A stretch of 64,000 bases of DNA from Agelaius tricolor. Its lineage: Eukaryota > Chordata > Aves > Passeriformes > Icteridae. The stretch covers positions 4,650,001 to 4,714,000 of the forward strand of contig JALJCS010000037.1 in assembly GCA_023055355.1 (NCBI GenBank). Reading direction: 5' to 3'. A model generated the notes under the pieces. It was given only the letters and a program-made list of their open reading frames with translations, made no database searches and was not told the origin of the DNA. This document shows, one piece after another, positions 28,271-39,283 of this stretch (within the stretch, counting starts at the first letter, position 1; each line of letters opens with the position of its first letter). The position numbers and the translations under genes are program-made.

Positions 28271-28318
28271 GGGTTTGGGTTTGGGTTTGGGTTTGGGTTT
28301 GGGTTTGGGTTTGGATTT
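28271..28318 (+). repeat. (GGGTTT)n hexanucleotide array
   Basis: Eight tandem GGGTTT units, the last with one substitution. The unit differs from the vertebrate telomere repeat (GGGTTA). It lies upstream of the RNF208 CpG island. The G-runs can in principle form a quadruplex. Confidence 0.95.
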
Positions 28319-28899
28319 GAGTGTGCACATCCTGGGTCACTGCTCCTGGGGTCGGGGCATGGGAGCTGGAGGGCTCTGTGTGGGGTTGCCTCCTCATTTG
28401 GGCCATTTGCCTGTGGGGTCCCCATTCTGGAGGCACCCACAGCAGGGGGAGAAGGCAGCCTGGCCTCTAACAGGGAACATCCATGCCTCTCACATCTGCA
28501 GGAGCCAGGAAGCATGGACCAGGAGTCATCTGCTCAGGGCACCTTGTGGGGTGTCCCCAGCCTGTGGGGTCCTGTCTGCCTGTGCCACTATGGGGGTCAC
28601 ACCAGCAAGCCCATGGCCATGAGCAACGCTCCCCAGCACTCTGCAGGGACCTGTCAGCATTGCTGGGACCCCCACCCACCACACTGAGCCCACCGTGTCC
28701 CCAGGGACCAATGAGCACCCATGCCCAGGAGCTCTGGAGCTCAGCAGGGACTGGGGGGCTCTCAGGGGCCCCCTCTGCTCCCCCGACAGCCGTGGCCATG
28801 GATCCCAGGGGACAGTGTGGGGTGCACGGCTGATTTGGCAGTGGGAAAAAGCCGTGGTGGGGGAATTCCTGGCTGTCCGACCTCTCCCCAGCCCCGGGG

Positions 28900-29950
28900 G
28901 CTGCAGGGGCTGCTGACAGGGCCCCCTCCCCGACGCTGCCCCACAGCCGCGTCCCCGGAGCGGCCCCGGCGCCGCGGAGCCGCTTCCAGCGGCGCTGATG
29001 CTGAGTCACCGCGGGCCCCTCGGAGCGACCCGCGGGGGCCCGGCCGGCCCGGGAGAGGGAGCGGGGCCGCGGGGAGCGTTCGGGAGCGGCTGCGGGGAGA
29101 GGGGGTGCGGGGCGAGAGGGGCTGTGGGGAAGCGGGATGTGTGGGACCAGGGGAGTGGGTCGGGGTAAGGAGGGATGTGCGGAGAGGGGGCTGTGCGGGG
29201 CGATGAAGGGGTGCGGGGCGGGGAGGGGGCGTGCTGGGCGTCAGGCGCTGCGGCCGGCGGGCCCCGGCGCTGCTGAGCGAGAGAAATGTGAGGCGGCTGC
29301 ACCACTGCGGCGGCACTGCGGGCGGCGGCGGGAGCGCGCAGCAGCGCCCGCGCCGCCGGGCCCCGGGAACGGCGGGCACGGAGCCGCCGCTGCCTGCCCG
29401 CTGCTGCCCGCCGCTGCCTGCACCTGCCCAGGGGCACAGGGGGGCCTGGCATCAGCCCCCCGCAGCCTGCGCTGCCGGCCGGGGGTGTTGCATCAGCCCC
29501 GCGCCCAGCCGGAGTTCGCGGCCGGGGGCGGCGGGGGGAGCCGGGGGAGGGCACGAAGGAGCCCCCGGAGCGGCAGCGGCCGTACCTGCCGGCTCCCCCG
29601 GCCGCCGGTCCCCGCCGAGCATCCGGAGCGACCCGGCGCCGCCAGCCCCGGCCCCTGCGCCCGGTCCCCTCCCCGCGCCGCCGCGGCCGCGGCCGGAGCG
29701 GGCGGCGGGGCCGGGGGCGGCCGGCCAGGACCATCCCGGTGGAGCCGCGCCTCGGAGCCGCCAGCATCCCCGGGGAGCCGCGCCTGGCCGGGGCAGCGCC
29801 GCAGCCCGCTGCCTTTCAGATAACCTCCGCCGCTCGGGCCTGCGGAGCCGCACCGGGCACGGAGCGGGGGCTGAAGCGGGACCCCTGCCCGGGGCCAGCG
29901 CAGGTAACGGCGGGCAGGGGCGGGGGAGTCACCCCGCGGGCGTGCGGGAG
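28900..29950 (+). promoter_or_regulatory. RNF208: CpG island: RNF208 promoter and first exon
   Basis: One kilobase of very CpG-dense sequence. A clear plus-strand donor (CAG at 29,901-29,903, GTAACG after it) would end a non-coding first exon of RNF208, whose coding exon starts 2 kb downstream. The donor and CpG density are seen directly; the transcription start is not. Confidence 0.65.
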
Positions 29951-31287
29951 CGCACGTGTGTGTGTGTGCGGGAGCACTGTGTGCTGCGAGCGTGGGGCAC
30001 GGACTCGGGGGGCTGGGGATTGCGGTGGGAGGCTGGGGAGGGGAGGATGCTGGGAGGTCTGTGCCTCCCCCGGAGTGATGGGGTGTGGGGTGCGGCGGGG
30101 GCTGTGTCACCCCCGAACGGACGGGGATGGCGGGGGGCTGTGTCGCCCCAGGGGCGGTGGGGGTGCGGGTGCTGCGCCAGGGCTGTGCGTGAAGGGGTGT
30201 GACAGAACGAGCGTGGGAACGCGGTGACAGTGCGTGGCACTGCTGACCACCCGTGTCGCTGTGCTCGTGGGTGCTGCGGGTGAGTGTCTGTGTGAGAGCT
30301 GCAGGCAGAGCCCCTGGGGCTGCTGCTGCTGCGGGAGGGGGGGATATATGCTGTTTGTGGGACGCGGGTGCAGGATGTGGGGTGTAGGAAGTGGGGTGCA
30401 GGATGTGGGCCCGCGAGGGGGAATGCAAGAGGCGAGGCCTCCCTCTGCAGGGCAGGATGCTTGCGGGACCCCAGTGCTTCCAGGGCATGGCCCCCGGGAC
30501 ATCCCTGCTGGGGCTGGGCAGGGATCCAGCCCCCCCTCCCAGCCCTCGGGCACCCGGGGCTGAACCCCGCGGCCTCGCTTCATCCCCAAAGGCTGCTGCT
30601 GCTGCAACCAGATGGCCCCCTCGGGCCCCCTCCGCCAGGCATGGCAGCGCCCGGCGGGAGAGGCATCCCTCTAACAGGATTTGCAGCGTGATGGAGGAGA
30701 GCGCCTTCGCCCTTCTCGGAGGAGAGCCGGGCTGGCGCAGGGGCTGCTGAGGGAGAAAATGGCCTCGGGCTGGCTGCCTGCCCCCCATCTCCTGCCCGCA
30801 AACGTGGCCTGTCCTCTCCATCAGCCCCGGGACAAGGGCAGGGAGCTGGGAAGGGGGGGACAGGAAGCTGGAGGGAGGGATAATAGCACGGACAGATCAG
30901 GAGCAAGCGATGGAGGTAAAAATAGATCCACTGAGCAGAGGAGGGGCTAAACGTGAGAGAAAACCCTGAGCAGAGGCAGGTCGGCGGAGGAACCCCTTCG
31001 AGAGGGGCTCCGCAGCCCAGGGGGGCTCAGGGGGACCTGCCTCCCACCCTCAGGGCAGAGGGGGGTCCCGGCACCCCCCGCTCGGGGCCGCCGAGGCGAT
31101 GCCGTGGGGGAAATACCTGCCTGCTCCCACTTCCGCAGCCCAAGCACGCGGGCGGATGGACAGGACCCGGAGGGCATGGCTGCCAAATTGCCGGGATGCA
31201 GGCGGGCACGCATCCCGAGGGAGCGCTGGCAGACGGTAGATCCATGAAGAGCCTTGGATCCAACCCCCTCTCCCTTTTCATTTCCAG

Positions 31288-31365
31288 CGAGCACGAAGCT
31301 GAGCTGGGGACAGAGGTACCAGGGACCGAGGGGACAAGGTGTGCGGTGTCCTGGCCGCAGCCAAG
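31288..31365 (+). other. RNF208: Candidate non-coding internal exon of RNF208
   Basis: A 78-base block has an excellent acceptor (pyrimidine tract CCCCTCTCCCTTTTCATTTC then CAG at 31,285-31,287) and a consensus donor (AAG then GTGAGC at 31,366). It lies between the CpG-island exon and the coding exon. A further pyrimidine-rich acceptor at 31,808-31,811 could begin the coding exon. Untested without transcript data. Confidence 0.4.
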
Positions 31366-31981
31366 GTGAGCTGCCCTCTGGCACGGGATGTGCCCCGAGC
31401 CCCTGCCCTGTGGGAGCTGCCGGTGACTGCAAGTGGGAGAGCCGGGAAGTCAGAGCAAAGGAATTTGCAAACACATTCTTCAGCGCCACGAGGATCCCAC
31501 TGCATGTAAACAGGAACAGAGGCCGGCCTGGGGCAAAGTGAGAGCTGCCTCCAGTTCTGCAAGATCCTCCCTGGACTCACCTGCCCTGGGCAGTGCCCAC
31601 TGCCGCCATCCCCAAATTACCGTTCCGACTGCAGCTGATCTGCCGTGGGAAGTGGCAGCGAAGGCGAAGAGCAGGGCTGCTGAGTGACTGCCAATGTCAC
31701 GTTAACATCCCGGCGAGGCTGCGGGGAGCCGGCGCTTTGATCAGCCGCCCAAGAGCATCTCGAGGCAGGCAGGATGCCACTGTGAGCCCTGCCTTCTCCT
31801 GCCTGCCCCAGCCTCGCTCCTGGCACCCTCGGGGCTGGCTGCAGAAGAGGGGCGTGGGGTCCGCTGCCGCTGGCCCGTCTCCCCAGGATGCTCTCCCGCA
31901 CCAGCTGCTGCTCCCTGTGCTCCTGCTCCGCGGCCAGAGCGAGATTGAAAGCTCAGCAGGCTGCCAGCATGTTTTAGCCTC

Positions 31982-32779
31982 ATGCAGGCGTCCCTCGGAG
32001 ACCCCAGAGCAGTGGACAGTAATGTGAAAACGATACTCATGTCGTGTCTGAAAGGGCAACAGGTCATCATTAAAATGGAGGCGATGAAGATCATCCACCC
32101 GGAGAAGTTCTCGGAGCTGCAGGGGTCGCAGCCGCGCTACGCGCCCGCCCCGCGCCGGGAGCCGCCCCTCGTGGCCAAGCGCGCGTGGCCCTCCGAGTCC
32201 GAGATCATCGTCAACCAGGCGTGCGGGGACATCCCCGCCCTGGATGCCACCCCCGGGCCGCTGCCGCTGCCCCGGACTCCCCCCCTGCCGCGGCGGGAGC
32301 GCGGCTACCAGGGCCAGCGCAAGGGCAGCTCCGAGGTCTGCTACCACCGGCAGCCGCCGTCGGACGAGGTGATCGTCAACCAGTACGTGCTGCATCCCTC
32401 GACGCCCTGCGAGCCCCTGGAGTGCCCCACCTGCGGCCACATGTACAACTTCACCAACAAGCGGCCCCGCATCCTCTCCTGCCTGCACTCGGTGTGCGAG
32501 GAGTGCCTGCAGATCCTCTACGAGTCCTGCCCCAAGTACAAGTTCATCTCCTGCCCCACCTGCAAGCGGGAGACCGTCCTCTTCACCGACTACGGGCTGG
32601 CGGCGCTGGCCGTCAACACCAGTATCCTGAACAGACTGCCGGCCGAGGCCCTGGCCGCCAACCCCGTCCAGTGGAGCAGCGACACCGACCGCAGCTGCTA
32701 CCAGACCTTCCGCCAGTACTGCGGGGCCGCCTGCACCTGCCACATCCGGAACCCGCTGTCCTCCTGCACCATCATGTGA
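31982..32779 (+). CDS. RNF208: RNF208, RING-finger protein with C-terminal CaaX box
   Basis: 265 residues in one exon (human 261). The N-terminal block from residue 20 (MSCLKG) through MEAMKIIHPEKF, and the C-terminal third (LQILYESCPKYKFISCPTC then ETVLFTDYGLAALAVNTSIL), match human RNF208. A C3HC4 RING spans C148, C151, C167, H169, C172, C175, C191 and C194. Two copies of an IVNQ motif precede it (about 76-79 and 131-134). The protein ends CTIM, a CaaX-type farnesylation signal, after a cysteine cluster (C247, C251, C253, C262). It is presumed to be a membrane-tethered E3 ubiquitin ligase. The next ATG, at residue 20, aligns with the conserved MSCLKG and could be an alternative start. Confidence 0.95.
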   Translation: MQASLGDPRAVDSNVKTILMSCLKGQQVIIKMEAMKIIHPEKFSELQGSQPRYAPAPRREPPLVAKRAWPSESEIIVNQACGDIPALDATPGPLPLPRTPPLPRRERGYQGQRKGSSEVCYHRQPPSDEVIVNQYVLHPSTPCEPLECPTCGHMYNFTNKRPRILSCLHSVCEECLQILYESCPKYKFISCPTCKRETVLFTDYGLAALAVNTSILNRLPAEALAANPVQWSSDTDRSCYQTFRQYCGAACTCHIRNPLSSCTIM

Positions 32780-34209
32780 GCCCCGCGCCCGCCCGCCCCT
32801 CCGCACGGGGCACGGCGGGGACAGCGCGGCCCCCTGTCCCCTCCCTGCCAGTGGCACCGCCAGGGAATGCTCTAATACTCACCACGGAGGATGTGGGACC
32901 GGTGTCCTTGCCGGCACTCGGGGGGGGGGCAGAGGGGGTGCTGGGACCTGCAGCAGCCCCCGACTCACCGGTGGTGCCCGGGGAGAGGGACGCTGGCAAG
33001 GGGAGCACATCCACCAGCGCACCCGGGCTCTGCGGCTCCCCTGGCCCTGCGGCGGGCGCTCCTGTGGTGCATCGAGCTCCTCACCGTGCTCCTTCCCCGG
33101 GCGCCTCTCCCTCCTCTCTCCCCGGCTCTCCCAGGAGCGGACGCTGGGCTCTGGCCGGAGTGACGCTCTCCCCATCGCCCCACGGCCGGCAGCAGCAGCA
33201 CAAGGAGCCCTGGAGATGCATGGTGCCACACTGGGCCACCCTCCCAGCACAGGAAGTGAGGACAGGTCCCCAGCTGCCCCCTCCACCCCCTCTCTGTAAG
33301 TTATTTGCCAAAGCTTTCATCTCGGTGGCCACACCGCCGTGCGCCCGAGTCTCAGTAGCCACACCAAGCCGCCACGCCGGCCCCTCGGATGCCAGCAGAC
33401 GTGCGGCCCATGTCCTCCGCCGGCCCTTGAGGAAAGCTCCACTTTGTCCTCGTTTTGGAGGATTCTTGTTTTCCCCGTCCATCCCCAGCCACCCCATCCC
33501 AGGCCACTACGTGTTCACAAAGGCATTGAGCTGTGCCCGTTCTCTGCCCCTCCGCCCGGGACCCACACCGATGCCCCAGGGGATGGCTCAGGAGGGTGGC
33601 ACGGGGTCCAGTACCCCAAATTGCTGACTCCAGTGAGGGGATTTGACTGGGTAGGGGGACCGAGGTCTGGCTCCTGCCCACAGTCCCTTCCCCAGAGCAG
33701 CACCTCTGCTCTGACCCCTGTGCAGAGGGGCTGGCAGGGCAGCAGCTTCCTGTGCACAGTCTTGCTTTCTCCAGAGCACCTGGAGGGGTAAGTTTGCTGC
33801 CAAAAAAAACAAAACAAAACAAAATAAAGAAAAAGCCATAGTTTTGGGTGCTCCCATGGGGCTGAGCACCACAACCCAGCCTGGCACGGCACCAGGGGCA
33901 CGTGCTGCCCAGTCCCAGGGTGCTGGGGCTGGGTGAGCCTGAGGGGTCCCAGAACCTACATCCTGGAGGAAACAGTGCCCCTGGCACTGGCCAAAGCCCA
34001 GCACCCATGCAGGGAGAGGGATCAGTCCATGCCCTGTGCTGTCCCGAGGGGGCGGGCGATGCCGCTGGCGCAGCCCCAGAACCGTTCTCGCTCCGGCGGG
34101 GAACGGCGCCGGTACCGTGTCTGTGTTGCTCTGCCAATGCCTCCTGCTGCTGGTTGTGACCATGATCATGTTTTATACCCGGCCTTGTTCTGACCCCATC
34201 AGTCTCCCC

Positions 34210-34215
34210 AATAAA
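34210..34215 (+). terminator. RNF208: RNF208 poly(A) signal
   Basis: AATAAA in a CCCCAATAAAGATTA context, about 1.43 kb after the stop codon. An earlier AATAAA at 33,823-33,828 sits at the end of an adenine-rich (CAAAA)n tract and could give a shorter transcript. Confidence 0.65.
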
Positions 34216-36194
34216 GATTATATTGGAACGAAGGCTGAGCTGGAGTCCGGGGCCGCGTCACCGGGGCGGGAGGGGGGTGACACCAGGATGTGCCCTGGCC
34301 CTGCTTCCCCTGTGGGACAGGCTGGGCCATACCCGGGTTACAGCTTTGCCCTGGGCTGGGACCTCCTTCTCCAACCTGGCTTTTAGCTCTGAGGGAGTTG
34401 TGTCCCCTCCCTGCCCGGCCCCTGCACGTGGCTGGGCACCTTGGGGGACCCTGCCCAACTTGGCAAGGGGTCCCCAGCCACAGCAAGAGCCCTCAAACAC
34501 CCACTGGATGTCCCCTTTCTCCCCAGGTGATATGGGATACTGGTGGGAGGATGTGCCATTTGGTGGGACCTGCTGTTGAAGGGAGCTAAGGAGAGACATG
34601 GGCAGTGCTGGGTTTCCCTGTTCTGGTGAGGCAGCTGCACTCATGGACTCCTCTCTGCACCATTCCCACAGCATGCAGGAGCTGCCCTGGGGCTGGCAGC
34701 ACCAGCACATGGAACCCACTGTGTGCCCCGAAGGACCCTAGGGTCACTGGGATGGCAGCTCCACAGCTGGGAGAGCCGGGAATCTGCAGCAGAAGCAGCT
34801 GGGATGATGGTCCCAGGACAAGGCAGCTCCCCAGGGCAAGCTGTACACACTGGCTGGCGTGGGAACAGGCTGGGGTGGGCCCACAGGCACTGTGTGCCCA
34901 CAAACAGCGCCAGCCCACAAATTTCCCTTCTCCAGGAGCAGTAACTGTCTCTGCCCTCAGCTCTGGGCCAAGGTGGAGCATCTGCTTCCAAAGCAGCAGC
35001 ACATCCAGGAGGGTGCAAGGATGGCTGCAGACCCTTTTTCCTGTTGTGCTGATTCCCATCCCAGGGGGATTTCTATGCCTGGAGAACAGAACACCTCCCA
35101 GTCCAGGGGTGCTGAACTACAGCACCAATAACGCAGCCAGTGCCACCCTCATCCCCAAGGATGCTGGAGCTGTGTCGTGTCTCCCTGTCCTTACCAACAT
35201 CCCCACCCTGCACTCACATTCCTCCATCCTTTGTGCAGCCTTGGCACAGTGTGGGGGGTCTCCTGGTGGTCACAGCAGCCCCACACTGAGCCAAATCATG
35301 TGGCTGCTTGGGGGAGTTGGGGCAGCCCCTCATCCAGGATGTGCATCTCCATCAGCCCAAAGGCTCAGGCCAAATCCAGGATAAGGAACTCTGGCACCCC
35401 AAAAGCTCATATTAAATCCAGGCTGAGCATCTCTGTCCCCACAGACACCGAAGCTGTGGGCCAACCAGAGCAGAGGTGGCAGCAATTTTGCCCTCGGTAG
35501 GAATTTACCCTTTTTATTACATAAGGACAAAGGGTACAATGTGTTCTCCCCTACACTCGTGGCACCTCTTGGGCACAGAGTAAATTTAAAACTGCTAATT
35601 TGATTTTGAGTTACAATTAAGGAAGAAATAGGGCCTTTCAGGAGCAAGTACTGGGTGAGAACCCATTTCTCCTGCCCTATTAACCTCGAATAAGCACTTG
35701 CTGGAAGAGGTGCCAGGTTTGCTGCAAAGGACAGGGACATGGGGTGGTGCCAGCCCTTGTGTCACAGATGCAGGTGAATTAAGAGTCTTTCACATCCCCT
35801 AAAATGCTCCCATGGCCATTCTAGCCTTGTGCCTCCATGCTAAGTTTTTGAAGGTCTCTAAGTCCTATGAGCTGCTTAAGCATGGCCAGGACATTGCTGC
35901 AGGAGGAGGTTTGGCCACATGAGAGCAGAGATGTTCCCAGGTGAGCTGGTTCTAAAATCTCCTCATGGTTGTAACATCTATCCCAGGCTGGGATGAAGCT
36001 CTGGGCTCTCCCAGTTTGGCTCATGGTAGGAGAGGTGATGTGGGGAGTTAAATTGCTCCTGGGGGTGATCCTTTTCCCAAATGTCCTCATTTATATGGGA
36101 AGTGCCAGGATCGGGCTGGTTTGGGCTCGGCCTGGTTTGGGCTCAGCCTTTGCCATGGGTTTGGGGCGTGGTGTTTGCCAGTCATTCTCCCCAG

Positions 36195-36311
36195 AGTTAA
36201 GAAGCATTTGGACAATGCTCACAGGCACAGGGTGGGATTGTTGGGGTGTCTGTGCACGGCCAGGAGTTGGATGGGTTCTTTCTAACCCAGAGCATTCTGT
36301 GATTCTGTGAG
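36195..36311 (+). mobile_element. CR1 LINE 3' end
   Basis: Contains the CR1 3' signature GGGTGGGATTGTTGGGGTGT and ends with the diagnostic direct repeats ATTCTGTGATTCTGTGA. The orientation is plus, and only the last 120 bases or so are retained. Confidence 0.93.
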
Positions 36312-38812
36312 AAGCCTCTCCTGCAGCCCAGACTCTCGGTGCCTGGGGCTGTTCTGCTCCTGAAGGGCCGGTGGCAGCGCTGGCCCCATGGGGTGGCCCC
36401 ACCACCCCCATCCTGCCCCAGAGGTGGCACGGCAGGAGCAGCTGCCCCTGGATGCAAACAGGCGAGCGAGGCTGTGCCGGGCCATGGGGAGCTCCCCTCC
36501 CGTCTGCAGGGACGTGGCTGAGCACCAGGGCCGAGCCCTCCTTGGGGACACGCAGCCTCAAACGTCCCCGGGCGGTCACGGCCCCGAGCGGCCGCTCCAG
36601 CCGAGGGAGCTCCGTGCCGAGCTCTCACAACGCGCATCCCGCCGTGACAGGACCATGGTGGCGGCTGTGACGGGTCCCCAGGGCAGGGCTGGCCCCGCGG
36701 CTGGGGAGGGACTGCTGAGCTCGGAGCTTCCTTGGGGTGAAATCCAGGAGAGGGCGGGCCGCGGGCTCCTGCTCACTGCCCAGCTCCGTGTCCCCTCCCC
36801 GTGCTGGCCCCGGGGCTGCTGGCACTCTGGTCACACTGCCAAGGGACACAGCGGGGGGACATGTCCCCAGAGGAGGGGCAGAGTGCAGGAGGGAAGGTGC
36901 TGCTGGTTGTGGTGCAGTTGGGACGGGGATGCCTCTGGCCAGAGCAGGGACACACCAGGCTGCAGTGGGAGAAGCCAGGAGAGAATGGGCCGGTCCCTGC
37001 AGGGATGGGCACAGCCAAGTCACTGGTCTGGGGACACCACATCACCTGGCACCAGCAGGTGCCGGCTGGGGGATGCCATGAAACATTTGGGGTGTTGCAA
37101 TGGGGTGTCAGGGGCTTGGGAGAGAGGACAGGGCTGCAAGTGGGAAGGTTGGGTGGGTTTGGGGGGCTGTGCTGGAAGCTGTGCCTGTGGCAGGAGCCCG
37201 GCATCAGCCCTGGGTCAGCCCTGTCAGCCCCCAGCCCTGCTCACCATTATCTCAGGCTGCTAAATATAACCCAGCTCTGGGAGTGGATACTGCAGCCAGG
37301 CTCCACATGGCCCACAGGGTCCATCCCACCCCACAGCCCCCAGGGATCCCCTTCTCGGGGGGATGGAGGTGCCCTTCAGCTTTCAGCACCCAGAGGTGCC
37401 AACGGCCGGCCCAGGGAGCACAGGAGTGCTGGGGGTGTCCCGTGGGGGCAGCTCTGGCCTGGTTCACCCCAAACACCCCCACGCAATGTAGGGCAGGGGC
37501 ACGAGGCTCCCCCATGGTGACAGAGCCCCCGGGTGTCTGAGCTCCCCCTCCCCACGGGCTCCATGGAGCCAGAAACGCCCCAGCCAGGGCTGAACTGGCA
37601 CTTCTCCTGATGGAGCTGCTCCACTTGGTATAAATAAATATTCCTTGGTGCCACCAGGACTGGGGAGACCCACCTGCTTCTGCCTGCTGACCTGACCTGT
37701 TTTGGGGTGCCCTGCCCTGCTCCTGTGCCTCAGCACTTTCCCAGAGCAGCCCCTGGCAGCGCTGATGCTCAGTGGCACCAGTGTCCTGGCAAAGCCCAGA
37801 GCCCCAGTCTCTGCCCTCCTGGGCACAAGGACAGGGGTTCTCTGAGGAGCTGTGTGGGCACAGCAGTGCTCGCTGGTTGCTCAACCCCCCAGCTTCTGGG
37901 CAGGAGGAAGAGGAAGAGGAAGGGGGGTTGGCACCCTGTCTCCCACAGCCACAGCCCTGGGGAGGGGCCCGAGGGTGTTTCCGGGGCAGAGGGGCAAAGC
38001 CAGGACAGGGGGATGGTTGCACAAGCCCAGCACAGCCAGGCAGGAGGACAGGGCACAGCAGTGTCACCAGCCCCCAGCAGGGCTGGGCTGAGAGGGACAG
38101 AGAGGGGGGACAGCACAGGGAGGGGGGAATTGGCGTGGGGTCAGCACAGAGCCTTGGCAGGACACCCAGAGGAGGCCAGCAGTGACAAACAGACTGCTGC
38201 ACATTCCAGCCTGTGGAGGTGGCTGTCAGCACCCCTAAAATGGAATCCTGGGAGGACCTCGAGGGTCTGACAGCTCTCTTCCACCCACCACCAGCCCAAA
38301 GGTGGCTGAAAGCCTGGGAAGATCCCCATCCCCCTCCCTGGGGAGGAACAAGGGTGCAGAGCAGCCACACTGACCCAGACATCACCTGGCTGGCGTGTGG
38401 CCACCACGTGAGGCTGGCAGTCAAAGGCAGAGCCCAGATCCTGCTCAGCCCTGGGACACTCCTGCTCCATGGCAAGGCCCATGTGGGCACAGCCCCAGTG
38501 CCACTCACCACAGGCTGCTCCACCTGTGTATGGCACTGAGTGAGCCGTGTTTGCTCACTTATCTCCCCGAAGGGCACAGTCTGAGCACGGGCTGGCACGG
38601 CTCTGCAGGGGCTGGGAGGTGCCATGGTGGGGCACGCTCCCCTTGTAGGTGGGTGCACTGGCTGTGCCCATTCCCTCCTTGTGGCACTGCCAGGCCCCAC
38701 AGGGACATGATGAGACTGAGCACTGAACTCAGCTGGACACAGCTGTGGTACAAACACAGGTTGTATTTTCAGTGCATGCTGGGGGATTCCAGCCCGTTTG
38801 TCCTGGGTGCAG

Positions 38813-38979
38813 GTGGCACAGTCCATGGCACAATCCGTGGCACAGCTCATGGCACAGTCCATGGCACAGCCCGTGGCACAGCCTATGGCAAAGTCTGTGG
38901 CACAGCCCGTGGCAAAGTCCGTGGCACAGTCCATGGCACAGCCCATGGCACAGTCCATGGCACAGCCCATGGCACAGCC
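38813..38979. repeat. 12-bp minisatellite, about 14 copies
   Basis: About fourteen units of TGGCACAGTCCA with point variants (GTCCA, GCCCG, GTCCG and others), all exactly 12 bp apart. It begins about 300 bases downstream of the unnamed RING gene's stop codon, so it probably lies in that gene's 3' UTR. Because 12 is divisible by three, several frames stay open; this is not evidence of coding. Confidence 0.95.
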
Positions 38980-39283
38980 CTGCTCTGCCCGCAGAGCCTC
39001 TCTGGTGCCCAGCGCCAGGCAGGGATGTGCCCCACTCCATCGGCCCCCTGGCTGCGGCAGCGATGTCACCGCGGTGCAGGTCATGCCCAGCTCCAGGGTC
39101 GCCTCCCTCTGCTGCCTGCTCCTGCTCCTCCGCTGCCTCCCCCGCCCCGGGCTCACGGGCAGTGCCAGGTGTCCCGGGCACCCAGGGTCCCAGGCCTGCT
39201 CCCCGCTGGCATCACGGTCGCGGGCAGAGCCGGAGCTGGGCTCCTTCCCCACGCACGCTCAGCCCGAGGGCACAAAGCCAGCG

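Larger units (their letters stand above)
34230..39283. other. Convergent intergenic region between RNF208 and the unnamed RING gene
   Basis: No coding gene seen. It holds a CR1 tail at 36,195-36,311, a 12-bp minisatellite at 38,813-38,979, and an AT-rich block at about 35,500-35,800. The AT-rich block has a minus-strand AATAAA (TTTATT at about 35,513) and may be an old LTR fragment or the distal 3' end of the minus-strand gene. One open frame of more than 600 codons on the minus strand (37,252-39,252) is a product of the minisatellite plus GC bias. Confidence 0.45.

Noticed and set aside
28271..28318. True interstitial telomere sequence
   Set aside because: The unit is GGGTTT, not the vertebrate GGGTTA, and no unit of the canonical form is present.
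38813..38979. CRISPR-like regularly spaced repeat
   Set aside because: The units are contiguous 12-mers with no spacers, in a vertebrate genome; an ordinary minisatellite.
37252..39252. Open frame of more than 600 codons on the minus strand
   Set aside because: It runs through the 12-bp minisatellite and GC-rich sequence, has no domain, and overlaps equally long open frames on the other strand.
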